Assembly: GCA_032690845.1 (NCBI GenBank)
Contig: CM064426.1
Coordinates: forward strand, 75,256,403-75,320,402
Direction: 5' to 3'
DNA from: Eleusine coracana subsp. coracana
Taxonomy: Eukaryota > Streptophyta > Magnoliopsida > Poales > Poaceae
Length of the DNA stretch: 64,000 nt
The stretch's first letter is position 1. Each line of letters starts with the position of its first letter. Below the pieces are notes generated by a model. It saw only the letters and a list, made by a program, of their open reading frames with translations, was not told where the DNA came from and did not search any database. The translations under genes and the position numbers were made by a program. This document shows positions 1-11,393 of this stretch, one piece after another.

Positions 1-117
1 GTTCTGTTTTTCTTGTCGTTAATATGGCAGGAATTCCAAACCGGAGGGAGTAACTTTTTAGGCTCCATATGATTAGTGAGTGGTTCAGTTACACCCCTTT
101 GATATTATATGCACTAA

Positions 118-430
118 GGGCTTGTTTGTTTAGTCATGGAATGACATGGATTACAATCTAAACCACATATATTGATTAGGTGTGGTTTGAAATTTAATTT
201 GGCATGGATTGAGCGTTCGTTTCTGACTAGTGTAGTTTAAAACCCAGTCCAAACCAACCATTTTCATGTCTTCAACACATGGAACAAAATTTAACATTCC
301 AAATCGGGGATTAAAACCACGACATGAATTTATTATTTCACATGGATTAAGTGACATATGTGGTTTCACTCAATCTATATGTTATAACTAATACATGTGG
401 ATTTTATTCCATAATAACCGAACAAGGTCT
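118..430. mobile_element. MITE-like foldback element
   Basis: The ends are imperfect inverted repeats: GGCTTGTTTGTTTAGTCATG at the left, and a right end whose reverse complement begins ACCTTGTTCGG and continues to the matching ATGGAAT. The direct repeat CTAAG occurs just outside both ends and may be a target-site duplication. The interior is AT-rich and repeats 'catggatt' motifs. No coding capacity is seen. The family is not determined; an hAT-like MITE is possible. Confidence 0.5.
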
Positions 431-433
431 AAG

Positions 434-1340
434 AAGTTTCACCGAGCGGTTATGTTGATTCTGGCATCAGAGTGTGATGATTGGGGTAGATGAGCCCTGT
501 TATTTTTCGCCGACGGAGGAAGGAGATGGACCTTTTTCTCCGGGCTGCAATCATGACTTCCACGCGCAACAAATTTGCATTTAAACATGGTGTGCATCAT
601 ATGATCCAAGTTCTGCCTCCATTTCTTTGGCTGGAGGACACACACACACTACTTTCTCAAAAATCCAATATAGAGCACGGAAAGCATCCTCTGGTGGCAT
701 GCTAGAGCGTTGGGAATGGCTCGTGAACAAACCAATTTGGATACATCTATTTCAAATTTCAAGACATCGTTCGGCTCCAACTCCAAGAATTAAATTTGAG
801 CCTCGCTACTCGAGTACAAAACTAATTGCCGAAAAAAATAAACACTTCCAAGTATCAAATGAGCTCTTTCATGCACGCGTGGTTGACTCATTGAGATACG
901 TGATCAAACTAACTGCACGTGACAAAGCACATCGAAACAGCGATGCACACGTGCTTAAACAGGCGATAGCGGCGCAGCCCAGACGACGTTTTGACAAAAT
1001 GAGTGGCTGTTTCACAAAAGTACAAACAATATAGATACGATGGGAGAGAAACAAATGAATATCTATCTGCTGCGATTCTGATTTTTATAGAATAGGATAG
1101 GATATAATGTCGATTTATTAAAAATTGGAGCATTAGTATCGTATATAAAAAACTGAAGGGAGTACAAACATGTGGTTTCTTAAAAAAAGAAGTACATGTC
1201 AATTCCTATAATTTAGACAACCAGTGTGCCGGTTATAGCATAGTCTCAAGAAGATAGCAAATATCCCGGATGACTGCAAATTCTATACTCACTCCATTCG
1301 AGCCTCTGCTCATCAGATCCCGGATGTTGCAACTGTTACG
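434..1340. other. Intergenic stretch, no gene seen
   Basis: I see no exon with splice sites or a recognisable protein here. The open frames are short and overlap on both strands. Near 1157-1165 the sequence 'gaagggagta' resembles the end of a Stowaway-type MITE, but no partner end was identified. Confidence 0.5.
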
Positions 1341-1346
1341 TCTGGC

Positions 1347-4300
1347 CTAGAGAGCATGCCTCTGCTCATCAGATCTTGTCTGCGCCGCATGCAGCTTCTG
1401 CTTCACAAACACCGATGACTTCAGCAAGTTTTCACTGTCAGCATTTTTACACTGTAGCAGGGGCAAGTCTCCAGTTTCAATGGTATACCGCGAGGTTAGT
1501 AAACAAAAATATAGATATGTAAAGCGACAAGCTATGAACACCAAGATTGAACCACCACCATGATTAGAAATGGATGTCATGGAGTAAACAACCTGTAACG
1601 CTGGTAGCCGTAGCCTGTAATCGTAGCAAGGGCAGAGGATCAGTTTTTGGACTAACGGCTCCCACACGAGTAGATAAATGACCCCTTCACTTGTTAAACA
1701 AGTTTAGTTTTCTTCAAGTAAATACTGATTACAGCTACAAACCACTAGCATACAAAGATACCAGCACTATGCAAAGGCAAGTTAACCTGCGAATAAGATA
1801 TCCTCATCAGTCACACAAAATTATCCCTTTGCTTTCTAGGATTTAACACTCTGAGCAGATAGAAACATGCATATATAGTGCTGCTTATTTAATAACGACC
1901 TAACTCCACTGTGCTGTAAAGTAAAATGTGCTCTTAAAAGTATATCCACAGTGGTGGTTCCAAGTAATGATGTAACTAGAGGTCCAAACCACAAGCACCC
2001 ACGCCACTAAAGTGACTAATCGCAGTTCAATCAATTGTTTAAGGGGCTATCAGATGTATGATTACACACAAGTTAAGGCTGAGGCTCTCCAATAGTCCAA
2101 TTTGCCACTTGCAGGCTGCATGGTTCTGTTCTTGCTTTATACTATCAATGATATGATTAGACAGAGTGGTCAAAGAGCCACAGTTTAGGTCTGGCAGACC
2201 TAAAGGAGCTTTAGATATGATTCAATTGTGAGGACATCGAGTGATGAAATCATTAGCTACTGCAACTTTTTTGAAGTTAATATTTCTGAAGGAAATTATG
2301 AGTCAGCACATGTTATAAGATAAGTCACTTTGTGGGATAGTATGGTTATTTAGCTCTTAAATAACCTAATTGTTATGTCTACCAAGTAAAGTATGTTTAG
2401 CATCAGACTTAGGTTAATGTGAGCTTGCATCTATTATTTCCTCTCCTTTCTCTATTCTTTTTGTTTGGTTTTTTTATTGCTCTTTCCCACCCCTCTTCTT
2501 CTTTGCCTTGTTTCTTGTGTTTGTTTGTTTTGCTCTTGTGTTTGGGTTCTTCGGGGTTTCATCTCTAGCCTACCTCTAACTTGCTTGGGATTAAAGGCTT
2601 TATTGTTGTATTTTTTTAACAGCTGCGAGTACCTACTCCTATCAATAAAATTGAGCGATCTAAGCATAGTATCTGAAATATTCCTTCAATAGCTAAACTA
2701 TTTTCTTGTAAGGCTATTTGAGGCTCTGTTTTTTCTAGTGGCCCTAGCTCCATTATTTGCTCACCCAGGAAGCCTACATGAAGTATATTAAGAAAGTTTC
2801 AATAACTTAACATGGTATTATATGTTCGAGCAGTTTGGCAATGCTAAAATGTGTTAAAACAAAGCACATCCTTATTTTTAACAGATAATGATCATGGAAA
2901 TGACATCTAAAACTCCATCGACTAAATGAATTTGTACCTTTAACCCAGGGAGCTGTGCTGTGTAATGTATCCACTGCCATTTTTGGTGCATCGAACCGAA
3001 CATAGATACAAAACAAAATTATAAATAGGGACACAGAAATTTACACACTGACAAAGTGACAATGCTTTCATTGCTGTTCAGTTACTGTTCATTATACAGG
3101 TTTGACTTCTGCAGATAGAGAGCATACATTACATATTCATATTCATACTGTAGCCCTTAGGCTATGGGTCTATTTGTTCTTTCTCGACTGTCCTAAATAT
3201 CACACTAAAACCGGGAAGGAAAAATGCCGACATCCATACTTTCCAAAAGTGGCCCCTTCAACAGTGGCATTGACCAGAATTGTATTCCTAGTTTCCTACT
3301 TACATACAGATACAATTCACAGAGACACTGCTGATATACAGTTAGGGTTGAACAGTTAAGTACGTCAAAATGAAATTGCAGAAATCACAGAGGCCTTGGT
3401 GTTTGGTGTTTGGTGTATACAGTCCAGGCTACCCAACCAACATACTGTGCTCACTACTTCGAGCTGTGGCTGCTAATAAGTTATTCTGCATAGCAGTAAA
3501 TAGACGGTTGACTGTTTGAGTGTTTCCTATGGTGAATGTTTCCTTCTCTGGAACAAGCACCCAAAAGAAAACTGCAGACATCGAACAATGCAAAGATCCT
3601 GAATGAATGTAATCAAGCATGTTTAATTAAATAATGGTGAGATTACTGCAACGGGACACTTAAACAGGCTATTTCAACTGTTGTACTGTTTCACCCCATT
3701 TCTAGCCAAAAATAGCAGCATTGTAACTGAATGCAATCACTCCAGACAAAAGTATTGCCTTTACCTTGTGCTGTTAGTACAGTTATTTTTCCATTTGACC
3801 AACAGCGCATATGGAGACACTTCAGTTTCTATTATGCTCTCAGAATTTCATAATAGAAAAAACTAGCTGAAGAATAGAAAGGATGAAAAGCCAACCAAGA
3901 AAATATCTATATAAGAAAGTTAAGAAAAAATTCGAGGTTATAAAATAGGAAATCTCGTTCTATATGTTATCCTTTCCTTTGCACAACAGCATTCTTAACG
4001 TTCTATTTTATAACCTCACAATTTTGCAAAATCTGTTGGTACATACTTAGACAGAAAGGATAACAGACTTTGTTATCAGATAACAATTGAGAAGTTGAAT
4101 ATGATTGAGTCTAATCAAACTGTACATGCACTACATATGCGGTCTAAAAACAATCAGTTAAGGTACGACCAGTCAGAATAAATTTGCAAGGAGGCACTGA
4201 ATGTTGCATTCTGTCAGATGGAACTTAGTTGTCCACGATGGTAGAGAATTAAACATTTGGTTCAATTAAATGCATAAATGTGTAACTTCGTTATGATAAT

Positions 4301-5871
4301 ATATAGCTGTATCCAACTATGTGTCACCCGGCATGCATGGGAACTAAAAATAAAAGACGTCTGCAATCAGCAACATAGGGAATCAGCATATTTGAGACCC
4401 ATTTCTGCAAAGAATAACCCTATATCAAGATAAACATAACAATGTCAACACTGAATTCCTTACTGTGATGCGATACTACTAAACTTCACTGCATAGGAGT
4501 ATGAAACTCAGAACTAATGCACCAATTAACCTTAACATATGCTCCCTGGATCAACAGAAAGAGTCTTTCCACACACCAAATTCTTTCCAAAATGCATCTT
4601 TGGCTTCTAATTCTGTTGTTATATTCGTAAGAGGAAGAAAAAAGTAGGACGTTGCCACCTTAAAGAGTGTGCTTGTAACATCTGCCATCCAAAGGTTGGT
4701 ATTGATTAAGTTGCATTCAAAACATTGCCACAGTTGTAACTTTGCCACTCTAGGACTCTTTTGTCCTGGTCATTCGGTCAGCTGTTCCCACTTCATTGCC
4801 TCTTGCTCCCTCCATCTTGATCCAAGCAAATTCTTTTCTATTTCTCTTTATCATTCGTCATGTTTGCAAGCTCATCCATGGCTCCATCTCCTCTCATTGC
4901 CCTCCTTAAATCTTGGCTCAAGTCAACTTTCTGGTGGCAACTATCCTACTCTCTTTATAAAAATAGCAAATTATAATAACGTGAAAATCAGTTACATGGA
5001 TCAAGAATTTTGCCAGGAAGCGAACATGACCGTTGCCTGGAGCTTGAAATTGATAATTGGAGTGATGACATTCTACACACCGAGGTCCATGTGAAAATTA
5101 TCCATATGACAATGATCAACTGAGGTTTGTATTTGATGAATATAGGATGCATAAGAACAGAAGGCACTGCCTTACCCATGTGTGCCCACTAAACACTTCC
5201 CCATTCTCTTCATCTGCACTTTGCCCTCTTTTTCCAACTAGTCGATTATCAGCAGGATCCAATACACTGAATTATCCTCAGAGTGAGTCCAACAACTAAA
5301 CATTTTTTGCAGAATACACCTCATATCTTCCACCCAGGACGATTTTCACATCGCTGTACATCCATGTAGAGTCATCAATCAACGTGCAGCACCATCACAA
5401 GCGTCCCACGAACTGGAGTTGACTCGTGCATCGGCATTTTGTCGAATGGGAGTAGGACGCAACGACGTCCAGCCTTGTCGTACGCCGTAGAGCAGAAGGG
5501 TGGGCCCAGGAGCCTTCCACGACCTCGGTACCGGGCACGACGAAGGTGGCAGCCAGCGGAGCACTCCAATGCAGCGATCCCCGAACGGCGGTTGTGCTAA
5601 CGCATGGTAACGCCGTCCCCGCTCCCAGTACACGGCTTCGTTGAGCTACTGTCTATGACGCTGCGGAAGTACGGGCAGAAGCCAGTGGCGTTGCGTTGGG
5701 TTCCTGGATACCGAAGGTGATGGTGAGGATGGAAAGCGGAGGAGATGCCGCCGGCGATGAGACGGTGTCGTGGGGAGGAGGCGGCGGCGCTGGCGGGGGT
5801 CACCATTGGGCTGCAATTGCACCCAGTATAAAAATGCCAGCCCAGCCCAAAAATACATTCTATGGGCAGCC
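1347..5871 (-). CDS. Possible multi-exon gene of unrecognised product
   Basis: Several minus-strand segments look like exons, but I cannot name the protein. The best are: a terminal exon 5'-1451..1347-3' (34 codons plus TAG, acceptor CTACAG, ends DEQRHAL); an exon ending at 1593 with donor CAG|GT, in phase and giving a 141-nt intron; an exon 3598..3433 with acceptor ATTCAG and donor GG|GTAG (includes FFWVLVPEKETFTIGNTQTV); and an exon 5266..5176 with acceptor TTCAG and donor GG|GTAAG (includes DPADNRLVGKRGQSADEENG). A GC-rich 5' region at 5630-5871 begins MVTPASAAASS and would be divergently placed relative to the PRA1 gene at 6093. Phases between the distant exons are not all reconciled, and near 5370-5385 the reading frame seems shifted. 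It may be a real unknown gene or a decayed one. Confidence 0.3.
5827..5834 (+). promoter_or_regulatory. Candidate TATA box upstream of PRA1 gene 1
   Basis: TATAAAAA lies about 265 bases upstream of the ATG at 6093, which would imply a 5' leader of roughly 230 bases. It sits among GCCCA-type elements common in plant promoters. Assignment is by position and motif only. Confidence 0.3.
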
Positions 5872-6092
5872 CAGCACAAAGGAACACGCAAGCTCGACCC
5901 ATCCGCAGGTTGTCCCCACCGTGTCAGCGACCCACGCACACACATGCTTGATGCTTCTGCATAATTGGTCTGGATACCGTTCCCCTTCCAGAACCCCACT
6001 CCACGTCAAAGCTCGATCTAGCCTGTCGCTCTTTTCCCTCATTTCTCGCCGGCGCCGGCCACCTCATCATCATCTTCCTCCTCACGCCAGCC

Positions 6093-6671
6093 ATGTCCAA
6101 GTACGGCACCATCCCCACCTCCTCCTCCTCCGCCGCCGACGCGCCACCCCCAGGCTCCTCCCCGCTCGACTACATCTCCCGCGCCAAGGCGCGCGGCGCC
6201 TCCGCGCTCGCCTCGCGCCGGCCATGGCGCGAGTTCGCGGACCCGCGCGCGCTCTCCGTCCCGCGCGGGTGCGCCGCCGCCTACCGCCGCGCGCGCGCCA
6301 ACCTGGCCCACTTCTCCGCCAACTACGCGCTCACGGTCCTCGTCGTCGTCTTCCTCTCGCTCCTCTGGGAACCCATCTCCCTGCTCGTCTTCCTCGCCTG
6401 CATGGTCGCCTGGCTCGTCCTCTACTTCCTCCGCGACGAGCCGCTCGCGCTCTGCGGCCGCGCCGTCGGGGAGGGCGTCGTGCTCGCGTTCCTCGCCACG
6501 GTCACGCTCCTCCTGCTGCTGCTCACCGGCGCCACGGTCAACATCCTCACGTCTCTGCTCGTCGGGCTCGTCGTCGTCCTCATCCACGCACTGCTGCACC
6601 GCGCTGCTGACAGCATCGACGAGGAGGCCGGACGGTGGTACACGCCTGTGCCGCCGTCAACCGCCTACTAG
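6093..6671 (+). CDS. PRA1 family protein (prenylated Rab acceptor), copy 1
   Basis: Single-exon gene of 192 residues. PRA1 proteins are small membrane proteins of the ER, Golgi and endosomes that bind prenylated Rab GTPases and assist vesicle traffic. The N-terminus MSKYGTIPTS followed by LDYISRAK and the RRPWREF motif are hallmarks of plant PRA1.F-type proteins. Two hydrophobic pairs follow (about residues 78-92 with 96-112, and 128-145 with 148-165), separated by the conserved YFLRDEPL loop. The length matches the family. The ATG chosen is the first that gives the conserved MSxYGTIP start. A paralogue lies 4.1 kb downstream in the same orientation. Codon use is strongly GC-biased, as in many grass genes. 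AATAAA-type signals follow at 6778. The family assignment is firm; the exact Rab partners are unknown. Confidence 0.93.
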   Translation: MSKYGTIPTSSSSAADAPPPGSSPLDYISRAKARGASALASRRPWREFADPRALSVPRGCAAAYRRARANLAHFSANYALTVLVVVFLSLLWEPISLLVFLACMVAWLVLYFLRDEPLALCGRAVGEGVVLAFLATVTLLLLLLTGATVNILTSLLVGLVVVLIHALLHRAADSIDEEAGRWYTPVPPSTAY

Positions 6672-7417
6672 TGTGATCTGCCGCCTGTTGATATATCTAT
6701 ATTGTTCTTCCCTTGCTTCTGCCTCGTGAATTATTGTGGTTCATTGCTCATAATCTGTTCATGCCGTTCTTGACTATAATAAATAAATAAAAAGGAGATG
6801 TGTTGGGTTGGTACTATTATTGATTTGATTTACTGTCATATAATTCGTTGAGTGTGAGCATTTCATGTTTATACATGATATTTTTTTTGTAAAATTATCA
6901 ATATCATGAATTTGGTTTTGAGAAGGAATTATTCGATTCGAAGTCAATAATGAGGAACTAATATGCGGTTGCTCGAAGTGGTCCTGAACAAGAACTGCGT
7001 GGTTGAACTGACAGAACTTTGTCATGTGCTTCACGGACGCTAGCTCCCAGGTGAGGTAGAGATGTAGACATCGTGTGAGCTTACTAGCCACTCGTTAAAC
7101 CTACTGTTCTGTTAACAGTTTCAAACCAATACCAAAGGGACACCTTATGCTTTATCCATGATGTTGGCAACTCAAGTTATGCCTTCTGTAATCTAGAAAA
7201 ACTACCGGCTGTTTTCTTTTTTTTTTCGTTGAAAGAAAAATAAGTTGTGAAGCCTGTCCCCCTGCAGGCACCTAGCAGCACGGTATTGTTTCTTTATCTA
7301 ATCCATTACTTCCTCTTCAAACTGGATAACGTCTTAGAGCAATTTATTTCGCTATCATATCAACTACGGTATGTTGGTGAGTCTATGCCATTTGTCTACT
7401 TTCTTTTTATTTAGACT
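6672..7417. other. 3' flank of PRA1 gene 1, otherwise AT-rich spacer
   Basis: The segment holds the 3' untranslated region and a run of overlapping AATAAA polyadenylation signals at 6778-6790. No further gene or repeat was recognised. Confidence 0.5.
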
Positions 7418-7959
7418 GATTGCACCGGCACACTGCTTATTTTCCATGAACGTTTACTGGAAATAAGAGTGGCACCGGCTCCCTGTATAACTCCCTCTAT
7501 CACCCCGTAAGGCTCCGCTCCCTCTAAATCTGGCGTAGTAGAGGACCTCCACCACGTGTCCACATTTCGTCCGCGCCATGAACCGGAAGGGGAGAGAGAA
7601 GGGGATGGCCAGGAAGGGGAGAGAGGCTCGTTGCCAGTTGCGAGGTGTGGAGTGGTGGATGTGATGGGTGGCCGGTGTCCTTCTTGCTAGCTGGAGCTTG
7701 TCACCGTCCTCAGCTCAGCGGTGATGGGAGGCCGGCGGCACGTGCGGGAAGGCAAAGGCCGCCACCGTCGCCCCGCTACCAACTGCCGGAAGCCAGCGGA
7801 GGAGGAGGAGGGCGACGCCAGATCCGAGCTACCCCCGCCACTCGACGGAGGAAGGAGGGAGCTCGAGGGCGGAGGGCGCCAAGCGGGCGAGCTCAAAGGC
7901 GGCGGTGGGGCGGGAGGAGAGGGCGGCGGCGAGCTCGCGGCGCGCGGGGAGCTCGAGGT

Positions 7960-8022
<63 letters not shown>

Positions 8023-8473
8023 CGGCGGCGAGCTCGTGGCGTGCAGGGAGCTCGAGGCCGGCGAGAGAGAGAGGGCGGCAGCGGGGGAGGGGGGGGCTCG
8101 GTGGTGGCGGGGGCGGGGGCGGGGGCCGAGGAGGGGCGCGACAGCGGCGCGCGGGGAGCTCGAGGCCAGCAGGAGAGAGAGGGCGACAGCGCTCACTGTA
8201 GGGATAGAGAGATTGGGGAGGGGAGGAGGTAGCGGCAGGAGAGAGGGAGAGGGGAGGGAGAGAAAAAGGAGAAAGAGAAAAAAGGAGAAAAAAGAAAAAG
8301 TAGATAGTAGTTAAGATGGTGGAATAAAATATTGGTTAGTTGATATAGAGGATGGATATAGAGTATGAACGAGTACGAAAATACTAGATGTAGAGGAGAG
8401 AATATTAATTACTAGGATGAAAATTTTCTTTTAGAGAATGAATTTAGAGTACGACGAGTATGATCAGTCTTAC
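7418..8473. mobile_element. GC-rich putative DNA element with weak inverted ends
   Basis: The left end AGACTGATTGCACCGGCAC resembles the reverse complement of the right end (AAGACTGATCATACTCGTC). The core (7640-8230) is very GC-rich and purine-biased and includes the GA microsatellite. A similar left end (AGACTGATTGCATCGGGCG) precedes another GC-rich block at 58449. The arrangement is reminiscent of Mutator-like or Pack-MULE elements, but no clear target-site duplication was found. Long arginine/glutamate-rich reading frames inside look compositional, not genic. Confidence 0.35.
7921..8200 (+). repeat. Tandem GC-rich units carrying a (GA)n microsatellite
   Basis: Three diverged copies of a roughly 100-base unit containing 'ggggagctcgagg' lie near 7945, 8045 and 8150. 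The GA run inside the first unit has expanded to about 60 bases (7962-8021). The other units keep only short GA stretches, so the microsatellite grew within one unit. Confidence 0.75.
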
Positions 8474-9155
8474 GAGTGCAAATGTTTCTGTGCTGCTCTA
8501 GAAGTAAGGCTGAATAAAATACGAGATGAGACTAGTTTCAGTCTGAGTGTTGGGGAGCAAGATGGAAATTATCATGCGACATGCTCATAAATATCTTAAA
8601 TTTTTTCTAAGAAAGAGGTTGGATTTGTTTTAGTTTGATGTGACACATTCTGAAAACTCCTTGTGTATGGATCCAGTCATAAAGACTTACTACTGGGTTT
8701 CTATTACCTTCAAACCGTTTGCTTGTTGCCAACCATTCAGATTATTAAAATTTCACAATGGGAAATTGACTTGGTTAATGAATACTTCTAGTTTTTTAAA
8801 GATCAATCTGTTTTTCAGTCTTTTGAACATAGTGCGCTTGTTTTTCAGTCTTTGTAATATGGAAACTGATGTAGTCCAAGAGGCAGATAGAGCATGCAGG
8901 AGCAGGGATTAAGAAGTTGAAGCATGGATGAAGTTCCTGCTGTTTCATTCGTCATTACCCCTAATTTCTGGAAACTGATGCAGGAGCAACAGATGCCATT
9001 GTCTGACCGACATTTTCCAGTACTTGTAGCGACTAGATAACCCCGGACCTGATGCGCAATATGGTTGTCTTTGTAACTTTGTTTCGAGCCTGGGGATTGG
9101 ACAACAGGAAGGAATTTGTTGTCCATCAATGAAGAATGTTGTCAGTTACACTGGC
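8474..9155. other. Spacer without recognised features
   Basis: AT-rich sequence with short overlapping frames and no splice-supported exon. It includes a small direct repeat of 'gtttttcagtctttt' near 8810-8850. Confidence 0.4.
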
Positions 9156-10232
9156 CAGTTCTGAAGAAAGAGAGTTACAACGACCAACACCCTCTCAAGC
9201 AAACTTGAGTGGTGATAACACATCTGAGTACAATAAAGGATAATAAAAAAAGAATACAACCATACAGGCCAACCATCTACATTTCAAAGCTACGACCTTA
9301 GGAGCCCAAGGAGCATCCAAAAGCTTCCGAGGAGCAACATTCCAACACGAAGAAGATGACCACCATCGCACAGATCTACACATGTCTGGAGACCTACAAG
9401 ACGACATCTTCAAGAAGAATGTGACGCTTGCAACGCCGTCGCCGCCCATTCGGTAAGCCGGAATTGGGTTTTCACCCGGAGAGCCTCCATAGGTAGTCCA
9501 GATACACTACAAAAACGTCTCCAACAAGATAATCGGCACCCGAGGAACTGTCGGGCAAGGCTTTCGCCAAATGCATACAGGAAGCACGACATCTGTCTAC
9601 AACCGCCGGTGAGAGCACCAGGGGCAGTACTGTCGGTGCTGCACACCGACAACGCGACCATCTTCACTCACCAAACCCGTTGTCATCTTCGCCTATTGAA
9701 AGCCGCACCTCCTCGGTGGAGGCGGGCAAAGATCCTGCGCACCAGCCCCTCACCTCCACCATGATGGCCTGCATCGCCGCCACGCACCGCATGCCACGTC
9801 CCCCACCATGGAGGCTGTCGATGCCGCTGCGTGTAGAGGTCCCGCGACCTCGAAGAAGGAGCCAATGCCGCTGTGCCTGGAGAGGTCCGAACCTCCACCA
9901 TGGAGGTCGCCGGCACTGCTCCACGCCGCGCACTGCCCCTTCACCAAGGACACCACCCAGATCCGTCCTTCTATGACCTCAATCGACCGTCATGGTTGCG
10001 GATCCACCGCCTAACGCCGGTGAATCACTGCCTACGCCATGACTCCTTTCGAACTCCCTGTGGATGGGGAGGTAGGACCTCGGGGAAGAAACGCCTCGTC
10101 GCCGCCTTTCTTGCGCCGGCACACTTTGACAGTGCAGCGCTCGCGCGGCGGCACGGCTGGTGAGAGGTGGGAGGGGCGGCAGTGGCGTGTGGCTAGGGTT
10201 GCCGCCCGAGTCGCCCCGTCAGTTTTGAAGAA
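9156..10232 (-). mobile_element. LINE-derived non-autonomous insertion with target-site duplication
   Basis: Read on the minus strand, the element begins at 10219 with GACGGGGCGACTCGGGCGGC, resembling the GC-rich 5' ends of grass LINEs. It ends with a pyrimidine-rich 3' tail near 9169-9260 (including TTTTTTTATTATCC). It is flanked by 13-base direct repeats CAGTTYTGAAGAA (9156-9168 and 10220-10232, one mismatch), as expected from target-primed reverse transcription. No reverse transcriptase domain is visible in this roughly 1.05-kb copy, so it is internally deleted or non-autonomous. The LINE attribution rests on end structure and duplication length. Confidence 0.55.
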
Positions 10233-10814
10233 TTACGTTGTTCCGTTTGTAGGCTTTATCACGAGTACGAATAGCTTGCGCGCAGGCAGTCAGAACATTT
10301 GAAAATCTTGCTTTTGTTGAGGGACCAGCTGGGTGGCGCTGTGGTCGTTGCACGTTTGAAGCAAAAGAGGTTACGTGGCATCGATGATGGAATCGCGAGA
10401 CCCAAACTTGAACACGTACGTCCAACATGCTCATACGCTCCACTCCAAATATAGATATTTTTTATTTACAATACCTTAACACATCGATCCGCCCATAACA
10501 CTAATCTATGGCCGTAGTTTTGGAGATTATATTTTTAAAAATATATAGGCACAATAGGGGCATGTTTTCGTGTTGCCGCAGCTCCTATGCGTCCTCCAAA
10601 ATGGGGGCGCTGCCTGTGCCTGAGGCAGGCAGATTTGCCAGGGCTCAACTAAAACAGCCCCTAACGTGTTTCAGCTTGTTTATTTTGCATATGTGCCACC
10701 TATCCGTTGGTTTCCACTGTAGTATACTACTACAGAATCTGTTTCTCCCCCACACGTATCCACGCGTTAAAAAGTCACTGTTCTGTTTACCTCACCTCGT
10801 CGCGCTCGTCGATC
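10233..10814. other. 5' flank of PRA1 gene 2
   Basis: No coding exon is recognised. The proximal part should hold the promoter and leader of the downstream PRA1 gene. No convincing TATA box could be fixed. Confidence 0.4.
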
Positions 10815-11393
10815 ATGGCCCCGTTTCCGGCCATGTCCAAGTACGGCACGATCCCAAGATCCTCCTCCGCGCCAGCATCCACGGACCCTTCCTCCCAGCT
10901 CCTCCCCATCCTCCAAGTCGAGGAACGCGGCGGCGGCGCGTCGAGGCTGGCCACGCACCGTCCATGGCGCGAGCTCACGGACCCGCGCGCGCTCTCCCTC
11001 CCGCCGCGGGGGCTCGCCGACCTCCTCCGCCGCGGCTGGTCCAACCTCCAGTACTTCTGCGCCAACTACGCGGCCCTCGTCCTCCTCGCCGTCTTCCTCC
11101 CCCTGGTCTGGCGGCCCGTCGCCCAGCTCGCCTTCCTCGCCTGCATGGTCCCCTGGCTCGCCCTCTTCTTCCTCCGCGACGAGCCGATCGTGCTCTGCGG
11201 CCGCGCCGTCCCGGAAGGGCTCGTCCTCGCCGTGCTCTCCGCGCTCACGCTCGTCGCGCTTCTGATCGTCGGACCGGTGGTCAACGTCCTCAAGGCACTG
11301 CTCGTCGGACTCGGCGTCGTCCTGCTCCACGCCGTGCTGCACCGGGAAGCCGTGAGGTGGTACACGATCATGTCGCCGCCGTCCACCTACTAA
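10815..11393 (+). CDS. PRA1 family protein (prenylated Rab acceptor), copy 2
   Basis: Single-exon PRA1.F-like protein, a tandem paralogue of the gene at 6093. Either of two in-frame ATGs could start translation: 10815 (192 residues) or 10833 (186 residues). The latter gives the conserved MSKYGTIPRS start and is preferred. It keeps the HRPWREL motif, the FCANYA segment and FFLRDEP loop, and four hydrophobic segments. The serine-rich N-terminal region after MSKYGTIP and the tail have diverged: the acidic stretch near the C-terminus of copy 1 (DSIDEEAG) is missing here, while the terminal RWYT..PPST.Y is kept. The expected role is Rab-dependent membrane traffic. AAATAAA follows at about 11485. 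Confidence 0.92.
   Translation: MAPFPAMSKYGTIPRSSSAPASTDPSSQLLPILQVEERGGGASRLATHRPWRELTDPRALSLPPRGLADLLRRGWSNLQYFCANYAALVLLAVFLPLVWRPVAQLAFLACMVPWLALFFLRDEPIVLCGRAVPEGLVLAVLSALTLVALLIVGPVVNVLKALLVGLGVVLLHAVLHREAVRWYTIMSPPSTY

Noticed and set aside
5696..6610. 304-codon plus-strand frame overlapping PRA1 copy 1
   Set aside because: It is a frame shadow of the PRA1 coding sequence. Its arginine/proline-rich translation has no support.
7645..8314. Long Arg/Glu-rich frames on both strands
   Set aside because: They follow directly from GC-rich and GA-repeat composition. There is no domain, and equally long frames exist in other phases.
9664..10163. Open frames on both strands in the GC-rich part of the LINE-like element
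   Set aside because: They lie inside a mobile element delimited by a target duplication and have no domain.
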